The notes beneath the pieces were generated by a model. That model saw only the letters and a program-made list of their open reading frames with translations, was not told where the DNA came from and did no database searches. A stretch of DNA of 64,000 bases from Chryseobacterium viscerum (lineage in GTDB: Bacteria > Bacteroidota > Bacteroidia > Flavobacteriales > Weeksellaceae): the NCBI RefSeq assembly GCF_002899945.2, contig NZ_PPEG02000013.1, forward strand, positions 1 through 64,000, written 5' to 3'. Of the stretch, positions 1-8,670 are shown in pieces (within the stretch, counting starts at the first letter, position 1; every line of letters starts with the position of its first letter). A program made the translations under genes and the position numbers.

Positions 1-125
1 GAACCATCTGTTGTTTTAGCAACTACATCTAATGTAGATTGAGGAACCTGGGTATTGATACCCACCTGAGCCAGAACAAAACATCCTGTTAAGCTCATTA
101 TTCCAATTAAAAATTTTTTTTTCAT
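1..125 (-). CDS. Secreted protein, N-terminal fragment (GINT...TLDV type)
   Basis: Only the first 41 codons are in the window; the gene runs off the left edge. The start is the ATG at 125-123. The product opens with MKKKFLIGIMSLTGCFVLAQ, a Sec signal peptide, followed at once by VGINTQVPQSTLDVVAK. This GINT...P..TLDV start is very common in secreted, often repeat-bearing proteins of Chryseobacterium and relatives. Function cannot be told from the fragment. It is read away from the integrase and is probably chromosomal rather than part of the mobile element. Confidence 0.75.
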   Translation of the reverse strand, partial: MKKKFLIGIMSLTGCFVLAQVGINTQVPQSTLDVVAKTTDG

Positions 126-232
126 ATATTCTATATTTTAAAAGTTTGTATTATACAACGACATGATAATCGAGTAAGTCGATTGAAAATATCATAAACT
201 AAACCAATTCGACATGAATAAACACTCCTAGA

Positions 233-373
233 TTATGCATAACGCCAATGCATTAATTTTCCACATACAATATCATGTTTAGAAATTCTTAACCATTCAT
301 CACTAACAGGAATACAAAAGCCAAGAATATTTCCTTTTTTGGAAATATCTCGGCTACCATCTATATAGTTCAT
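233..373 (-). CDS. Possible 46-residue hypothetical protein
   Basis: A short reading frame from ATG 373-371 to TAA 235-233 encodes a product starting MNYIDGSRDISKKGNILGFC and ending CGKLMHWRYA. I recognise no family. No clear Shine-Dalgarno or TAnnTTTG promoter lies upstream, but flavobacterial genes often lack the former. It could be a remnant of a longer gene. It sits between the chromosomal gene and the inverted repeat at 399-419. Confidence 0.25.
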   Translation of the reverse strand: MNYIDGSRDISKKGNILGFCIPVSDEWLRISKHDIVCGKLMHWRYA

Positions 374-398
374 TTGTATTTTCACAGCTCAATTTTAT

Positions 399-419
399 AA
401 TAGTCCAATAAAGACTATT
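399..419. repeat. 21-bp element, inverted copy of 628-648
   Basis: The sequence has arms AATAGTC and GACTATT around a 7-bp centre. It is the exact reverse complement of 628-648, so the two 21-bp copies form a perfect inverted pair 208 bp apart in front of the integrase gene. Each copy is also a dyad, which suggests a protein-binding site (operator, or arm site for the integrase) rather than chance. Confidence 0.6.
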
Positions 420-589
420 ATTTCTCATATTTGCATCAAAACCAGAGTGTTTTCTACAAAAAACAAAAAAAACATAAGTAATATTTGTCTTTTTTTCAAA
501 AAATAGTGAAATACATTGAAGGTTTTTTTGAAATATTTTAATTACTGACAAATAGAGATTTAATAAACTTTAGTGTTTTTAACATAAAT

Positions 590-620
590 TTTGGATATTT
601 AAAAAAAAGGTATATATTTG
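590..620 (+). promoter_or_regulatory. Bacteroidota-type promoter of the integrase gene
   Basis: TTTG at 590-593 is followed by a 19-bp spacer and TATATTTG at 613-620, matching the Bacteroidota consensus TTTG-N19-TAnnTTTG exactly. Transcription would begin near 627, right at the second 21-bp dyad (628-648), leaving a leader of about 70 nt before the ATG at 697. The position of the dyad at the start site suggests repression by a bound protein. Confidence 0.7.
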
Positions 621-627
621 TACAAAT

Positions 628-648
628 AATAGTCTTTATTGGACTATT
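628..648. repeat. 21-bp dyad at the integrase transcription start
   Basis: Arms AATAGTC (628-634) and GACTATT (642-648); exact reverse complement of 399-419. It lies just downstream of the TAnnTTTG box, where a bound protein would block the promoter. Alternative: an integrase arm-type site. Confidence 0.6.
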
Positions 649-696
649 TTTTTATTACTAAATTAGCTAACTGTTAATTAGTTAAGCAAAAAAACC

Positions 697-1938
697 ATGA
701 CATTTAATTTCTCTTTAACCCATTCTGGGGCATCGAAGAACATCAAACTCAAAATCATAGATACCAAGACTGGTATCCGTTACGATTTCCACACTCCTTT
801 AAGAATAAAAAAAGAACACTGGGATGATGATAAACAAAGACCTGTAAATATTTATATTAAAAAATATAAAAAAATTAACTACTTATTAGATAAGGTTAGA
901 ATTAAAATAACATCATACATTAATGAAAAAAGAAGTAAAAGTAGACCAATAACACATCGAAGCCTTTACAGACAGATCTTCAAAATTTGTAATGATGATG
1001 AAAAAAAACTTACAGAAGGATCCTTGCTATATTATATAGAACAATATATTACCCAGCGATCTGAACTAATCTGCGAATCAACACGAAAAAGATATCAGGT
1101 ATTTTTTAACCTAATCCAACGATTTGAAGGATATATAAAGAAAAATTTACAAATTGGTCAAGTAGATGCAGATTTCGTAAGAAATTTCATGGTTTTTGGA
1201 AAAGAAGAACTGTACAGCGAAAATACACTGTATAGAACGATACATTTTGTAAAAACTATACTTAATTTTGCAGAAAGAAAAGGCATCAGAACTTGTATCC
1301 GTGAAATTGAACTAAAAAGGGAAAAGCAAAGTCGGGAAATTATTACACTTAATGAAACTGAGATCAAAAAGATAAAAAAAATGACTATTCCTGAAGAATT
1401 GAAAGATGCAAGAGACTGGCTCATAATAAGCTGCTATACAGGGCAACGATATTCCGATTTTATTAATTTTTCAACAGACAACATTTTAGAAATAAAAGGC
1501 AAATCATGTATAAGATTTGTACAAAAGAAAACAAAGAAAGAAATCACTCTCCCTCTGCATCCTGCAGTTATAGATATCATTAAACAATATCACAATACGT
1601 TCCCGAAAAACATAGAACTTAATGAATACAACAAAAAAATAAGGAAGATTGCGCTGATTGCTGAAATACAGACCACTATTAGAGTCCGAAAGCGAATAGG
1701 ACATCGAGTGAAGAGTATTCTAATCGAAAAATGGCAAGCTATTACGAGCCATATTGGAAGAAGAAGTTTTGCAACAAACTTTTATAGCAAGATTCCGACT
1801 TCCCTTTTAATTGCTGCAACAGGTCACAGTACAGAAAATATGTTTCTGAAATATATCAATCCTGTTGATGATGAACGTATCGTTAACTTAAGTAATTATT
1901 TTGAAAAATTGAATATACAGGAGGCAATGGTTATTTAA
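697..1938 (+). CDS. Tyrosine recombinase / integrase (phage_int_SAM_5 plus catalytic domain)
   Basis: A 413-residue site-specific recombinase, the usual length for Bacteroidota ICE and transposon integrases. It has an N-terminal Arm-DNA-binding region (about 1-95), a SAM-like core-binding domain (about 105-200) and a C-terminal catalytic domain. Catalytic residues are visible: Arg251 in CYTGQRYSDF, Lys near 277-280, His352 and Arg355 in HIGRRSFAT, His377 in GHST and nucleophile Tyr386 in FLKYIN. The set looks complete, so the enzyme is probably active. It would cut and join the att sites of this element or of a smaller one nested at its left end. A good promoter lies at 590-620. The downstream sequence is a decayed insertion sequence, so no operon. 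Confidence 0.92.
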   Translation: MTFNFSLTHSGASKNIKLKIIDTKTGIRYDFHTPLRIKKEHWDDDKQRPVNIYIKKYKKINYLLDKVRIKITSYINEKRSKSRPITHRSLYRQIFKICNDDEKKLTEGSLLYYIEQYITQRSELICESTRKRYQVFFNLIQRFEGYIKKNLQIGQVDADFVRNFMVFGKEELYSENTLYRTIHFVKTILNFAERKGIRTCIREIELKREKQSREIITLNETEIKKIKKMTIPEELKDARDWLIISCYTGQRYSDFINFSTDNILEIKGKSCIRFVQKKTKKEITLPLHPAVIDIIKQYHNTFPKNIELNEYNKKIRKIALIAEIQTTIRVRKRIGHRVKSILIEKWQAITSHIGRRSFATNFYSKIPTSLLIAATGHSTENMFLKYINPVDDERIVNLSNYFEKLNIQEAMVI

Positions 1939-2003
1939 TTATCCTAATTAAATGTACGATGGTGTACATAAATCTGTGTAAATGAAATTTGGGTTATAAG
2001 GTA

Positions 2004-2640
2004 TCAGACCTTAGACTCTTGTTCAAAAATAGCAATAAACTGATTTATAATCAATACCCAGTTATGAATCGGCATCGTCCATTTTTTAGTGGCTTCCATT
2101 AAGGTCAGGTAAACAGATTTTTTAAAGCCTCATCTGTTGGGAAAGACATTTTGTTTTTGGTGTATTCCATAATCTTTCCATTCAAATTCTCAATTAAATT
2201 AGTTGTATAAATGATTTTCCTGATTTCCAATGGGAACTCAAAAATGCTGTTAGAGCATCTCAATTTATACTCCGGCTTCGGATCGCATAAGAATATTTTG
2301 TTCCCCACTTCAGCTCAAATGTTGTGAGCTCAGTTTCTTTTGTTTGTTTATTTGGAATTGAATAAATAGGCTTCATATCCTCAGCAAACGGCTTTTTATC
2401 CTTCCATACCACATACTTGCAGGTATTACGAATCTGATGAACCACACAAATCTGAGTATTAAATTGGGGAAAATACCGAACGAATGGTTTGAGTAAAACC
2501 ACCCAAGGTTATCGGCACATGTGATTAGAATATCCTGAACATCTCTGGTGTGCAAATCAGTGAGCACAATCATCCAAAAAGCAATGTTTTCATTCTTTAC
2601 TAGTCATAGCCCCAATACATCCTTACAGCTTTCCATATTA
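2004..2640 (-). pseudogene. IS256-family (mutator-type) transposase remnant
   Basis: Broken pieces in different minus-strand frames match the C-terminal half of IS256-type transposases in order: IVLTDLHTRDVQDILITCADNL (2430-2573), then FPQFNTQICVVHQIRNTCKYVVWKDKK, FELKWG.KY, EIRKIIYTTNLIENLN, and finally MEATKKWTMPIHNW...FEQES ending at the TGA at 2006-2004. The N-terminal half with the first catalytic Asp is missing and at least two frameshifts or small deletions separate the blocks. It cannot make an active enzyme. No intact terminal inverted repeats were found. It marks past IS insertion at the element edge. Confidence 0.85.
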
Positions 2641-2860
2641 TGGTTTTATTGATGACGGATATGATATACTTTAATGTACCATAAATTGATGTTTATAGAA
2701 TTAGTGTGAAGGTTCTTTTTTGAATTAAACCTTCGAATGTTTTTTACCTAAAAGCAATGCTAGAATTAAAATTTGTGCATTAAACTATATTGTCCCCATA
2801 AAATATTTTTTTTGATTAAATTGTAGCAATAAATATTGTTTAGAATTTTAGACAATGAGG

Positions 2861-2874
2861 TATACTAAAGTATA
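2861..2874. promoter_or_regulatory. Short dyad upstream of the helicase fragment
   Basis: TATACTAAAGTATA is a perfect 6-bp inverted repeat with a 2-bp centre, 30 bp before the ATG at 2904. It may be an operator left from the original helicase gene. Nothing else is recognisable between 2641 and 2903. Confidence 0.3.
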
Positions 2875-2903
2875 AACACAAAATATTAAAAAGCAATAAG
2901 CTT

Positions 2904-3497
2904 ATGAACTGCCTGTTTCCTGAGGAGAAAGTAAAAATATCCTTTAATTGTTCTTTTATAGAAACTATAAAAGGTAATAAAAAAGAGTATTATATTGGGT
3001 CAGAACAAGGGATTTTGAGAAAATACAATTTTGGATCTTATTCCGGATATGAATTTATATCAGAAAATGGGTCGAAATATTTTATATCGATTATTAAAAG
3101 TCAAGTTCCACAAAACTATGATGCTGCATTTACCCTCGAAGACGAGGGTGAGAAATTAACAATTTCAATACTGTCAAAATGTAAAAAGAAAGCTGAATAT
3201 ATTAGAATGCCAACATCTGAAAATATAGTTGAAACCTGGAAGAATGCATTTAAATATAAGAAAGAAGTTAAAAACCAACAAGGGAGCATAGTACAGTTTG
3301 GTTTAAGACCACCCCAAATTGGAGCTATACATTCAATTCAAGCTCATTGGAGTATTTCCACAAAACCCGCAGTTATTGTAATGCCAACTGGAACCGAAAA
3401 AACAGAAACAATGTTGTGTCTAAGTGTAGTGGAAAAATGTCAAGGAGGTCTTTTGGTTATAGTTCCCTCTTCCTCGTTGAGAACACAAATACCCTAA
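2904..3497 (+). pseudogene. N-terminal fragment of a DEAD/DEAH-type helicase
   Basis: The 197-residue frame keeps only the start of a superfamily 2 helicase. A Q-motif-like block LRPPQIGAIHSI (about 134-145) precedes a Walker A-like motif PTGTEKTE (161-168) and then LLVIVPSSSLRTQI, the motif Ia region. The Walker motif is altered: the usual GTGKT is GTEKT. The Lys and Thr remain. All later motifs (DEAH, SAT, QxxGRxxR) are gone because the reading frame ends at 3497, where it meets the antisense integrase fragment. Full relatives are around 1000 residues and are often found in defence islands. The fragment is almost certainly nonfunctional. Confidence 0.7.
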
Positions 3498-3838
3498 TTA
3501 CTGTTTCCTGTTCCGTAGTTGCATAATGTTCTGTTTGCTTAACGGAACTATGCCCCAACATTTCTTTGACCACATGAATTGAAATACTATTATTAAGGGT
3601 AACTGTACTTGCAAAAGTATGTCTGGCTTTATGAGTATTTAGTTCGCTGATAATACCACATAGTACACCAATCTCTTTCAAGTAATCATTCATCTTCTGA
3701 TTTGATTTAACAGGAAGTACTGAACAACGTGAAATACATTCAGGGTGGCTCTTATATTTCTCAAGCAGCTCCAAAGCTTTTGGTAAAAGAGGAATGTCTG
3801 TCTTTGCTTTATTTTTTTTCTTGATTGAACTGATCTAT
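3457..3838 (-). pseudogene. C-terminal fragment of a second tyrosine recombinase
   Basis: On the minus strand the frame reads KTDIPLLPKALELLEKYK (upstream of 3774), then LPVKSNQKMNDYLKEIGVLC, HKARHTFAS and EMLGHSSVKQTEHYA. These are the His-x-x-Arg box, the GHSS box and the Tyr-bearing block of Bacteroidota tyrosine recombinases. The N-terminal two thirds, including Arg I, are absent, and an in-frame stop lies just upstream. Its last residues (VFVFSTRKREL) come from the antisense of the helicase fragment, so the junction lies near 3490. It differs from the intact integrase at 697 and represents an older element. Confidence 0.85.
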
Positions 3839-4634
3839 TTTAAACTGGTTGATTTTCGTAACAACTGACTCTAAAAAGAAATTGAAGGTTCTGGTATCTT
3901 CTAGAGAATCAGGAAATGGAGTAATGATAGGAAAATAATTGGCTAAAAATTAGGCACAAAGTATTTTGACAATGGCAACTATTTAGTTAAAACGGCCTTT
4001 TTTCTAGTAGATAGGCTCTCAAATACAGAGATAAATTTATCAAGAAAGAAACATGATGCTGGATCAACAACAAGACTTGACTATACTATGGAGAGAGAGG
4101 GATTCGAACCTATCTTAAAAAACTCCTATCAAATCTATTTTTTAAAAACTGTAAGGTCATCTATGCCACGATTTTGCCACAAAAAAATATAGGTTTTCCT
4201 ACAAATATTTTTACTATTCAAATAACAGACATATAGCAATTATAATTCTCAAGCTAAAATACATTTTTTTTGATCTAACTAATATAATAATAGCATTTTA
4301 TTAGTAAAAATATATTCCCGTTAAGCGACCCAGAGGTACAATTTTCGAACACTTTTGTAGAAGATTTGAATGAAATTGCAAAATTATCATCAATCAATTA
4401 TTTGGAAAAAGCATCTGATTACACAAATTAACAAAATGGATAAAAAAGAAATTTTAACATGTAGTAAATTGATATATATGGCATTAAAATGCATTCATCT
4501 CGAGAATGAAAAAACTAACTACAGCATAGGTAATTCTTGAGACTTTTGTTAAAAATGTTTCAAAATATGTTTTAAATATTAATGATGTTTTTGTAATTTA
4601 TTAATTTGTTATCTTGTAATTCAAATTTAAACTG
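3839..4634. other. Decayed region without an intact gene
   Basis: About 800 bp with no convincing gene. It holds the tRNA-like scar at 4090-4110. On the plus strand around 4328-4431 a fragment reads DPEVQFSNTFVEDLNEIAKL and ends at a stop. A 34-residue frame follows at 4436-4540 (MDKKEILTCSKLIYMALKC...). These two look like pieces of former genes but I cannot name them. Base composition is strongly AT-rich. Confidence 0.4.
4090..4110 (-). other. tRNA 3'-end-like fragment, possible attachment-site scar
   Basis: Read on the minus strand, GGTTCGAATCCCTCTCTCTC followed by C matches the T-loop and 3' acceptor strand of a tRNA, of the type seen in tRNA-Ser. No D-arm or anticodon arm is present, so it is not a tRNA gene. 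Integrases of this family often target tRNA 3' ends and copy them into att sites. Its nearness to the integrase fragment at 3457-3838 supports an old att site. The exact tRNA is uncertain. Confidence 0.5.
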
Positions 4635-4916
4635 ATGACTGAAGCAATTTTTGGATTAGTAGGCGTGTTAGTTGGATCTGGGATTTCTTGGTTTCAATCA
4701 TATTGGACTACAAATAAAGAAGCCGAAAAGAACGCCCGATATTTAGCATTTAGAGTTTTCTGCATCTTACTGTCTGAGAAATATGGTATTAAGAAGAAAA
4801 AATACAACGACTGGAATCCTGTAGAAGACTTCTCCACGGAATTAAAAGCTGTTGTACAAAGACGTAATCATCGAATTGAAGAACATAAGGAATTTGTAAA
4901 AAGAGTTTTGGGATAA
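4635..4916 (+). CDS. Small membrane-anchored hypothetical protein
   Basis: A 93-residue protein with one N-terminal hydrophobic segment, IFGLVGVLVGSGISWF (about 5-20), followed by a charged cytoplasmic part rich in Lys and Glu. This layout is typical of small single-pass proteins of unknown role in accessory regions. It is convergent with the ABC-ATPase gene that ends at 4936, only 19 bp away, so it is not in that operon. It may be shortened compared with relatives. Confidence 0.55.
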   Translation: MTEAIFGLVGVLVGSGISWFQSYWTTNKEAEKNARYLAFRVFCILLSEKYGIKKKKYNDWNPVEDFSTELKAVVQRRNHRIEEHKEFVKRVLG

Positions 4917-4935
4917 GCTTATTTTCGCATTTATT

Positions 4936-6987
4936 TTAAAAACTATCTACTTTGGAAATAAATCTTCCATTCCCTTCTATTTCATTAAAATTCAATCCTT
5001 TTGTTGCCGCCTTAAAATCCACTTGGGAATTTTGAAATGAAGCAAAAACAATACTTTGTCCTTCTTTTTGAATAGATAGCTCTTTTAAAAATTCATGAAA
5101 ATCCTTTGTAGAAGCTGATTGCTGTTGTGGTTCATCAAAAATCAGTAAAAGAGGGTGATTCCCATTCATATTATAAGAAGTTTCTAAAAGGGCAATGTAA
5201 TATGCCCACATACATCTTATATGATCACTTCCTGATGAGTCGAATCGAATATCATAAGATTTAGGTCTTTCGTTGGGAAGCCGTATTTCAATTACAGGAG
5301 TGTACTTATCACGAGAAATTCGAATTGAATTTTTGTCTTTACTTTGATAGTTAAAAAGAGTCAGTAATGCTATGAAGCGATTCTCTAGAAATTTTATTTT
5401 TTCATTATCATTAGCCGTAAAGAAATCACCTCCCAAGTTAGATTCAACACCTTTTAATCTCTCCCACTCTTTTGAAAGCAATTTAAGTTGAGTTTTTAGA
5501 CCGTCTGCCGTCTCAACCAAATTTTCATAAACAATAATTAGTTTTTTTATATTAATTTTTCTCTCGATAAGTTCTTCTGACGGAAGCCTTTCATCAGAAA
5601 CAAGATCTTTCTTAATACTTCTAATTTGTTGTCTTAAATCTTGAATTTGATCGCGGAGATCATTGAGCTTTCTTTCGTTCCCAATTACCTTTTTTCTTTC
5701 ACCTACAACGAATGTCTCAAGCATTTTGAGTTGAGCTGTAAGAAATACAATATTCTTTTCAACATCCATAGGTACTTGATCTACCTCGGCTGGCAATAAA
5801 GTTGCATTTATTTCCTGATTACAAGTTGGGCATTGATTATTTGCTAATGGAGATTCTACTGCAGCTCCAAGATTTAGCATTTTTCTGGCGGATTTATTGT
5901 TAATCAAATCCTCTTCAATATTTCTCTTTTGTCTAATATACTGCTTAAGTTGATCTTTTTCTATAAAACTTTCATTTTCCCATTTTTCAAGAGTATATGT
6001 GTATCTAACTAAGTTTTCATTTAACACCTTCAAACGAGATTGATTTTTTTCAACGTTTTCTCCAACCGTTACTTCTGTTTGTTTTGATAATTGATGATAT
6101 TCAGTTTGAAGATTTTCTAGCAGTTCGCTAACCAAATAATATTTTTCATTTCTAAGAAACCGAAAATACACATCAGAAATATTGTTAATAATAGCCGGAG
6201 ATTCCGTAATACCTGTTAATTCTCCACTACTTCGATCACCTAATCTAACGAATTCACTGTATAAAGATTGCCAACGGGCAATTACAGTTTGCTTTTGTAT
6301 ATTTAATGAGATTTTAGCCTGTTCATTTTGGAAAACATCAAGATTGAGCAAAAATTCAATCACCCTTTCTTCAGCATTCTTCACCCTATAGAACGGCATT
6401 GTGGCAAAAAGAGACGACCATCCTGATTTTTGCTCTACTATAAAAGATGGTGCTATAAGAGGAAGATACAACTTAGTACTATTTCCTGCACTATCAAGAA
6501 CATTTGGTACTTGCCATCCTAGAAATTCTTCAAGAAAAACATGAAATCCGTATTTGACGTCGGTTGCAGCACCACTATCATGAATATACATTTGTCTAAT
6601 TTCATAATTTCTGTTAGGATCAGTCAGGTAAGGACCATCAATTACATCTACCAACTGAGGCTTTCGATTTTCATTTATGACGCTACGTCTAATTGTAACT
6701 GTTTTATCAGCGTTAGAAATTTCAAGAACAATAAATGATTGTAAGACGTTATACTGATGGTTTCCATCAAGTACTGCATCTTTTAAAACCGACTGCATGG
6801 TTTTCTCATTTTTTCCTCCAATCAACTCTTCAAATCCTAAAGCGTAAATAATAGATTGAAAAATAGTACTCTTACCACTCGTATTATTAGCTCTAATAAT
6901 ATTAAGACCCGATTCAAAAGGAAAGAATGCACCATACAATCCATTGGTTGTATTGATTTCTAGTCGAAGAGCTTTAATTTGTAACAT
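4936..6987 (-). CDS. ABC-three-component (ABC-3C) type ATPase, Rad50/SMC-like
   Basis: A 683-residue SMC/Rad50-like ATPase. It has Walker A ANNTSGKST (33-41), a long coiled coil (about 290-520) broken near 385-388 by the zinc-hook motif CPTC, an ABC signature-like SSGSDHIRC, Walker B LLLIFDEPQQQ (about 607-616) and an H-loop-like SIVFASFQ. The layout fits an ATPase that senses or moves along DNA and triggers a partner. It is the last gene of a three-gene minus-strand operon, 3 bp after the middle component. Small size and gene order match the ABC-3C conflict systems defined by Aravind and colleagues. The name is by motif and context, not by search. Confidence 0.8.
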   Translation of the reverse strand: MLQIKALRLEINTTNGLYGAFFPFESGLNIIRANNTSGKSTIFQSIIYALGFEELIGGKNEKTMQSVLKDAVLDGNHQYNVLQSFIVLEISNADKTVTIRRSVINENRKPQLVDVIDGPYLTDPNRNYEIRQMYIHDSGAATDVKYGFHVFLEEFLGWQVPNVLDSAGNSTKLYLPLIAPSFIVEQKSGWSSLFATMPFYRVKNAEERVIEFLLNLDVFQNEQAKISLNIQKQTVIARWQSLYSEFVRLGDRSSGELTGITESPAIINNISDVYFRFLRNEKYYLVSELLENLQTEYHQLSKQTEVTVGENVEKNQSRLKVLNENLVRYTYTLEKWENESFIEKDQLKQYIRQKRNIEEDLINNKSARKMLNLGAAVESPLANNQCPTCNQEINATLLPAEVDQVPMDVEKNIVFLTAQLKMLETFVVGERKKVIGNERKLNDLRDQIQDLRQQIRSIKKDLVSDERLPSEELIERKINIKKLIIVYENLVETADGLKTQLKLLSKEWERLKGVESNLGGDFFTANDNEKIKFLENRFIALLTLFNYQSKDKNSIRISRDKYTPVIEIRLPNERPKSYDIRFDSSGSDHIRCMWAYYIALLETSYNMNGNHPLLLIFDEPQQQSASTKDFHEFLKELSIQKEGQSIVFASFQNSQVDFKAATKGLNFNEIEGNGRFISKVDSF

Positions 6988-6990
6988 CTA

Positions 6991-7452
6991 TTAAAAAAAT
7001 TTATTAGATAATTGTGTAATTTGTGATTCGGTGATAGTATTTTTGCCTATTGCTGATAAAAATTCCTTCTCTCGAACAAATAGTTCTTTATTTTTTAAAA
7101 TAGCCTTTGCAAGCTCCTTTCCTTTAAGGGTAATTACAAAGTCTGCTCCTATATTTTCTATCAAATCATCAGCAGTTGCAAAAGTTAATGCTCGATTCAC
7201 TGTTGGTTCAATCCCCCATATGTGAAGGTGGCTTGAAAATTTATCTCCAATCCATCCGGTGACAATTGATGTATTTGCCTTTGTTTTTATTGCCCAGCAT
7301 AAAAAATGAAGCTTCATCATAGAAGATTTTCCTGATCTACATGACAAATGCAAAATTAACAAAATATGTGCAATCTTATATAATGGACGATAATCAGCTG
7401 GTATTGGGATGGCTCTTTTAGTAAAGCTGAGTCCCTGTATTTTTCCCTGCAT
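6991..7452 (-). CDS. ABC-3C middle-component-like protein
   Basis: A 153-residue soluble protein with no catalytic motif that I recognise. The block SGKSSMMKLHFLCWAI near residues 41-56 and the mixed helical pattern resemble the winged-helix-like middle components of ABC-3C systems. In that family the protein is thought to link the ATPase to the effector. It lies between the two, with 2 bp to the effector stop and 3 bp to the ATPase start, so the three are surely co-translated. Assignment rests mostly on size and position. Confidence 0.65.
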   Translation of the reverse strand: MQGKIQGLSFTKRAIPIPADYRPLYKIAHILLILHLSCRSGKSSMMKLHFLCWAIKTKANTSIVTGWIGDKFSSHLHIWGIEPTVNRALTFATADDLIENIGADFVITLKGKELAKAILKNKELFVREKEFLSAIGKNTITESQITQLSNKFF

Positions 7453-7454
7453 TA

Positions 7455-8378
7455 CTATTCAAAATCTAATGGACATCGTAATAGCCAATCTGCAATAACA
7501 CCATTTGTAAGATTAGTTATTGTCGTATCGTCCAAATACGTGAAATTCTCCCTAAGTTTCTTATCAACCAAAGTCCGTAAACTTTTATACAGTTCATTGT
7601 TGTTATCAGTAGGAAACATGCACTGTTCTTTCACAGTTTCTTCAACTTGTGAAATTAATATCAAATATTTGTCATAATCTTGCGGATGAAGACGTTGCCA
7701 TCTGCTTAGTATCGATTCACGGTCAAAGTAGCTTTTAATGGTATTTTCCGTAAGATCATTGACTTTTTTTGTAACACCATTCATATCAGCTGGAAATCTC
7801 TTCGTATGTTTTCTAATTGCGTTACCAACCAGCTCATTTTCCTGCTCTTTCCAAGAAGTCATAGTTCCGGTACTAGAAATCTTTGGGTTGATCATTAATT
7901 TTTGAGAACCACCATTCAGTGCAATTGGAATTTCCTTGGTAAAATTCCCAATATCATGTATTATTACCCTGAATTCATCATCAATAAAGGGAAGGTTTAG
8001 CTGCCTAAGTTCTTCTACTTTATTATTACAATGAATAACAAGTTCCTTCATTCGATATTCAGGTGTAACAAATATCCATTCTTTTATTTTTGTTCCGTCG
8101 AAAATTTGAAGAAGGCGATCTTGGTAAAGTGATAGTTTATTTACATCCTTTGTAATCTTGTCTCGCTGCTTCTCATAAAGTGTAGTAGAAGTCATATTAT
8201 TATCTGGACAATAACATTGAAAAACTTTACCCGTTCTTGTAAATCCTTCAATTCCAAAATCACCCGGTGAAGCAGGAATAGATTGATATTGCTCAGATTC
8301 ATATTTTAATCTCAAGCAGATTTGAATTAGTTCCTCCCAAGAATCTCCATTAAAGGGACCAAATTTGGTTGTGTACAT
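7455..8378 (-). CDS. ABC-3C effector: restriction-endonuclease-like N-domain plus C-terminal ABC-3C domain
   Basis: A 307-residue protein and first gene of the operon. Residues about 10-100 look like a PD-(D/E)xK nuclease fold: SWEELIQICLRLKY, then GDFGIEGFTRTGKVFQCYC. The acidic residue is in place, but the usual QxK is Gln-Cys-Tyr; a Lys may come from the following YEKQRDKITKD helix. Residues about 190-307, including YFDRESILSRWQRLHPQDYD, resemble the C-terminal domain shared by ABC-3C effectors. Expected role: DNA cleavage when the ATPase senses invasion. The active site is non-canonical, so nuclease activity is likely but not sure. Confidence 0.7.
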   Translation of the reverse strand: MYTTKFGPFNGDSWEELIQICLRLKYESEQYQSIPASPGDFGIEGFTRTGKVFQCYCPDNNMTSTTLYEKQRDKITKDVNKLSLYQDRLLQIFDGTKIKEWIFVTPEYRMKELVIHCNNKVEELRQLNLPFIDDEFRVIIHDIGNFTKEIPIALNGGSQKLMINPKISSTGTMTSWKEQENELVGNAIRKHTKRFPADMNGVTKKVNDLTENTIKSYFDRESILSRWQRLHPQDYDKYLILISQVEETVKEQCMFPTDNNNELYKSLRTLVDKKLRENFTYLDDTTITNLTNGVIADWLLRCPLDFE

Positions 8379-8412
8379 AGTTACATCACTGATTACTTAG
8401 TTTTTCAATTGT

Positions 8413-8439
8413 GAATTTATAAAAAATATTCATAAATTC
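8413..8439. promoter_or_regulatory. Dyad in the leader of the ABC-3C operon
   Basis: GAATTTAT (8413-8420) and ATAAATTC (8432-8439) form an 8-bp inverted repeat about 35 bp upstream of the effector start at 8378. It could be an operator or a weak hairpin. No good TAnnTTTG promoter was seen. The rest of 8379-8670 holds nothing recognisable. Confidence 0.3.
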
Positions 8440-8670
8440 CCATATTTAAGTGAATTATACCCAATATTTCATAATTTTCAGACAATTTTTATTTAGGATT
8501 GCAACTTAATGATATTTGAGTATCAATTACCTTATAAACATCAAAGTAGGTTTTGCAGTTTAAAGATATCGGTTAATCATTTATAAATATTACGGTTAAC
8601 CACAGTATTAATAAGTACTTTTTGATTACGTCCCTACAGCATAATTTAATGTAATTGTACAGTACTTAGA

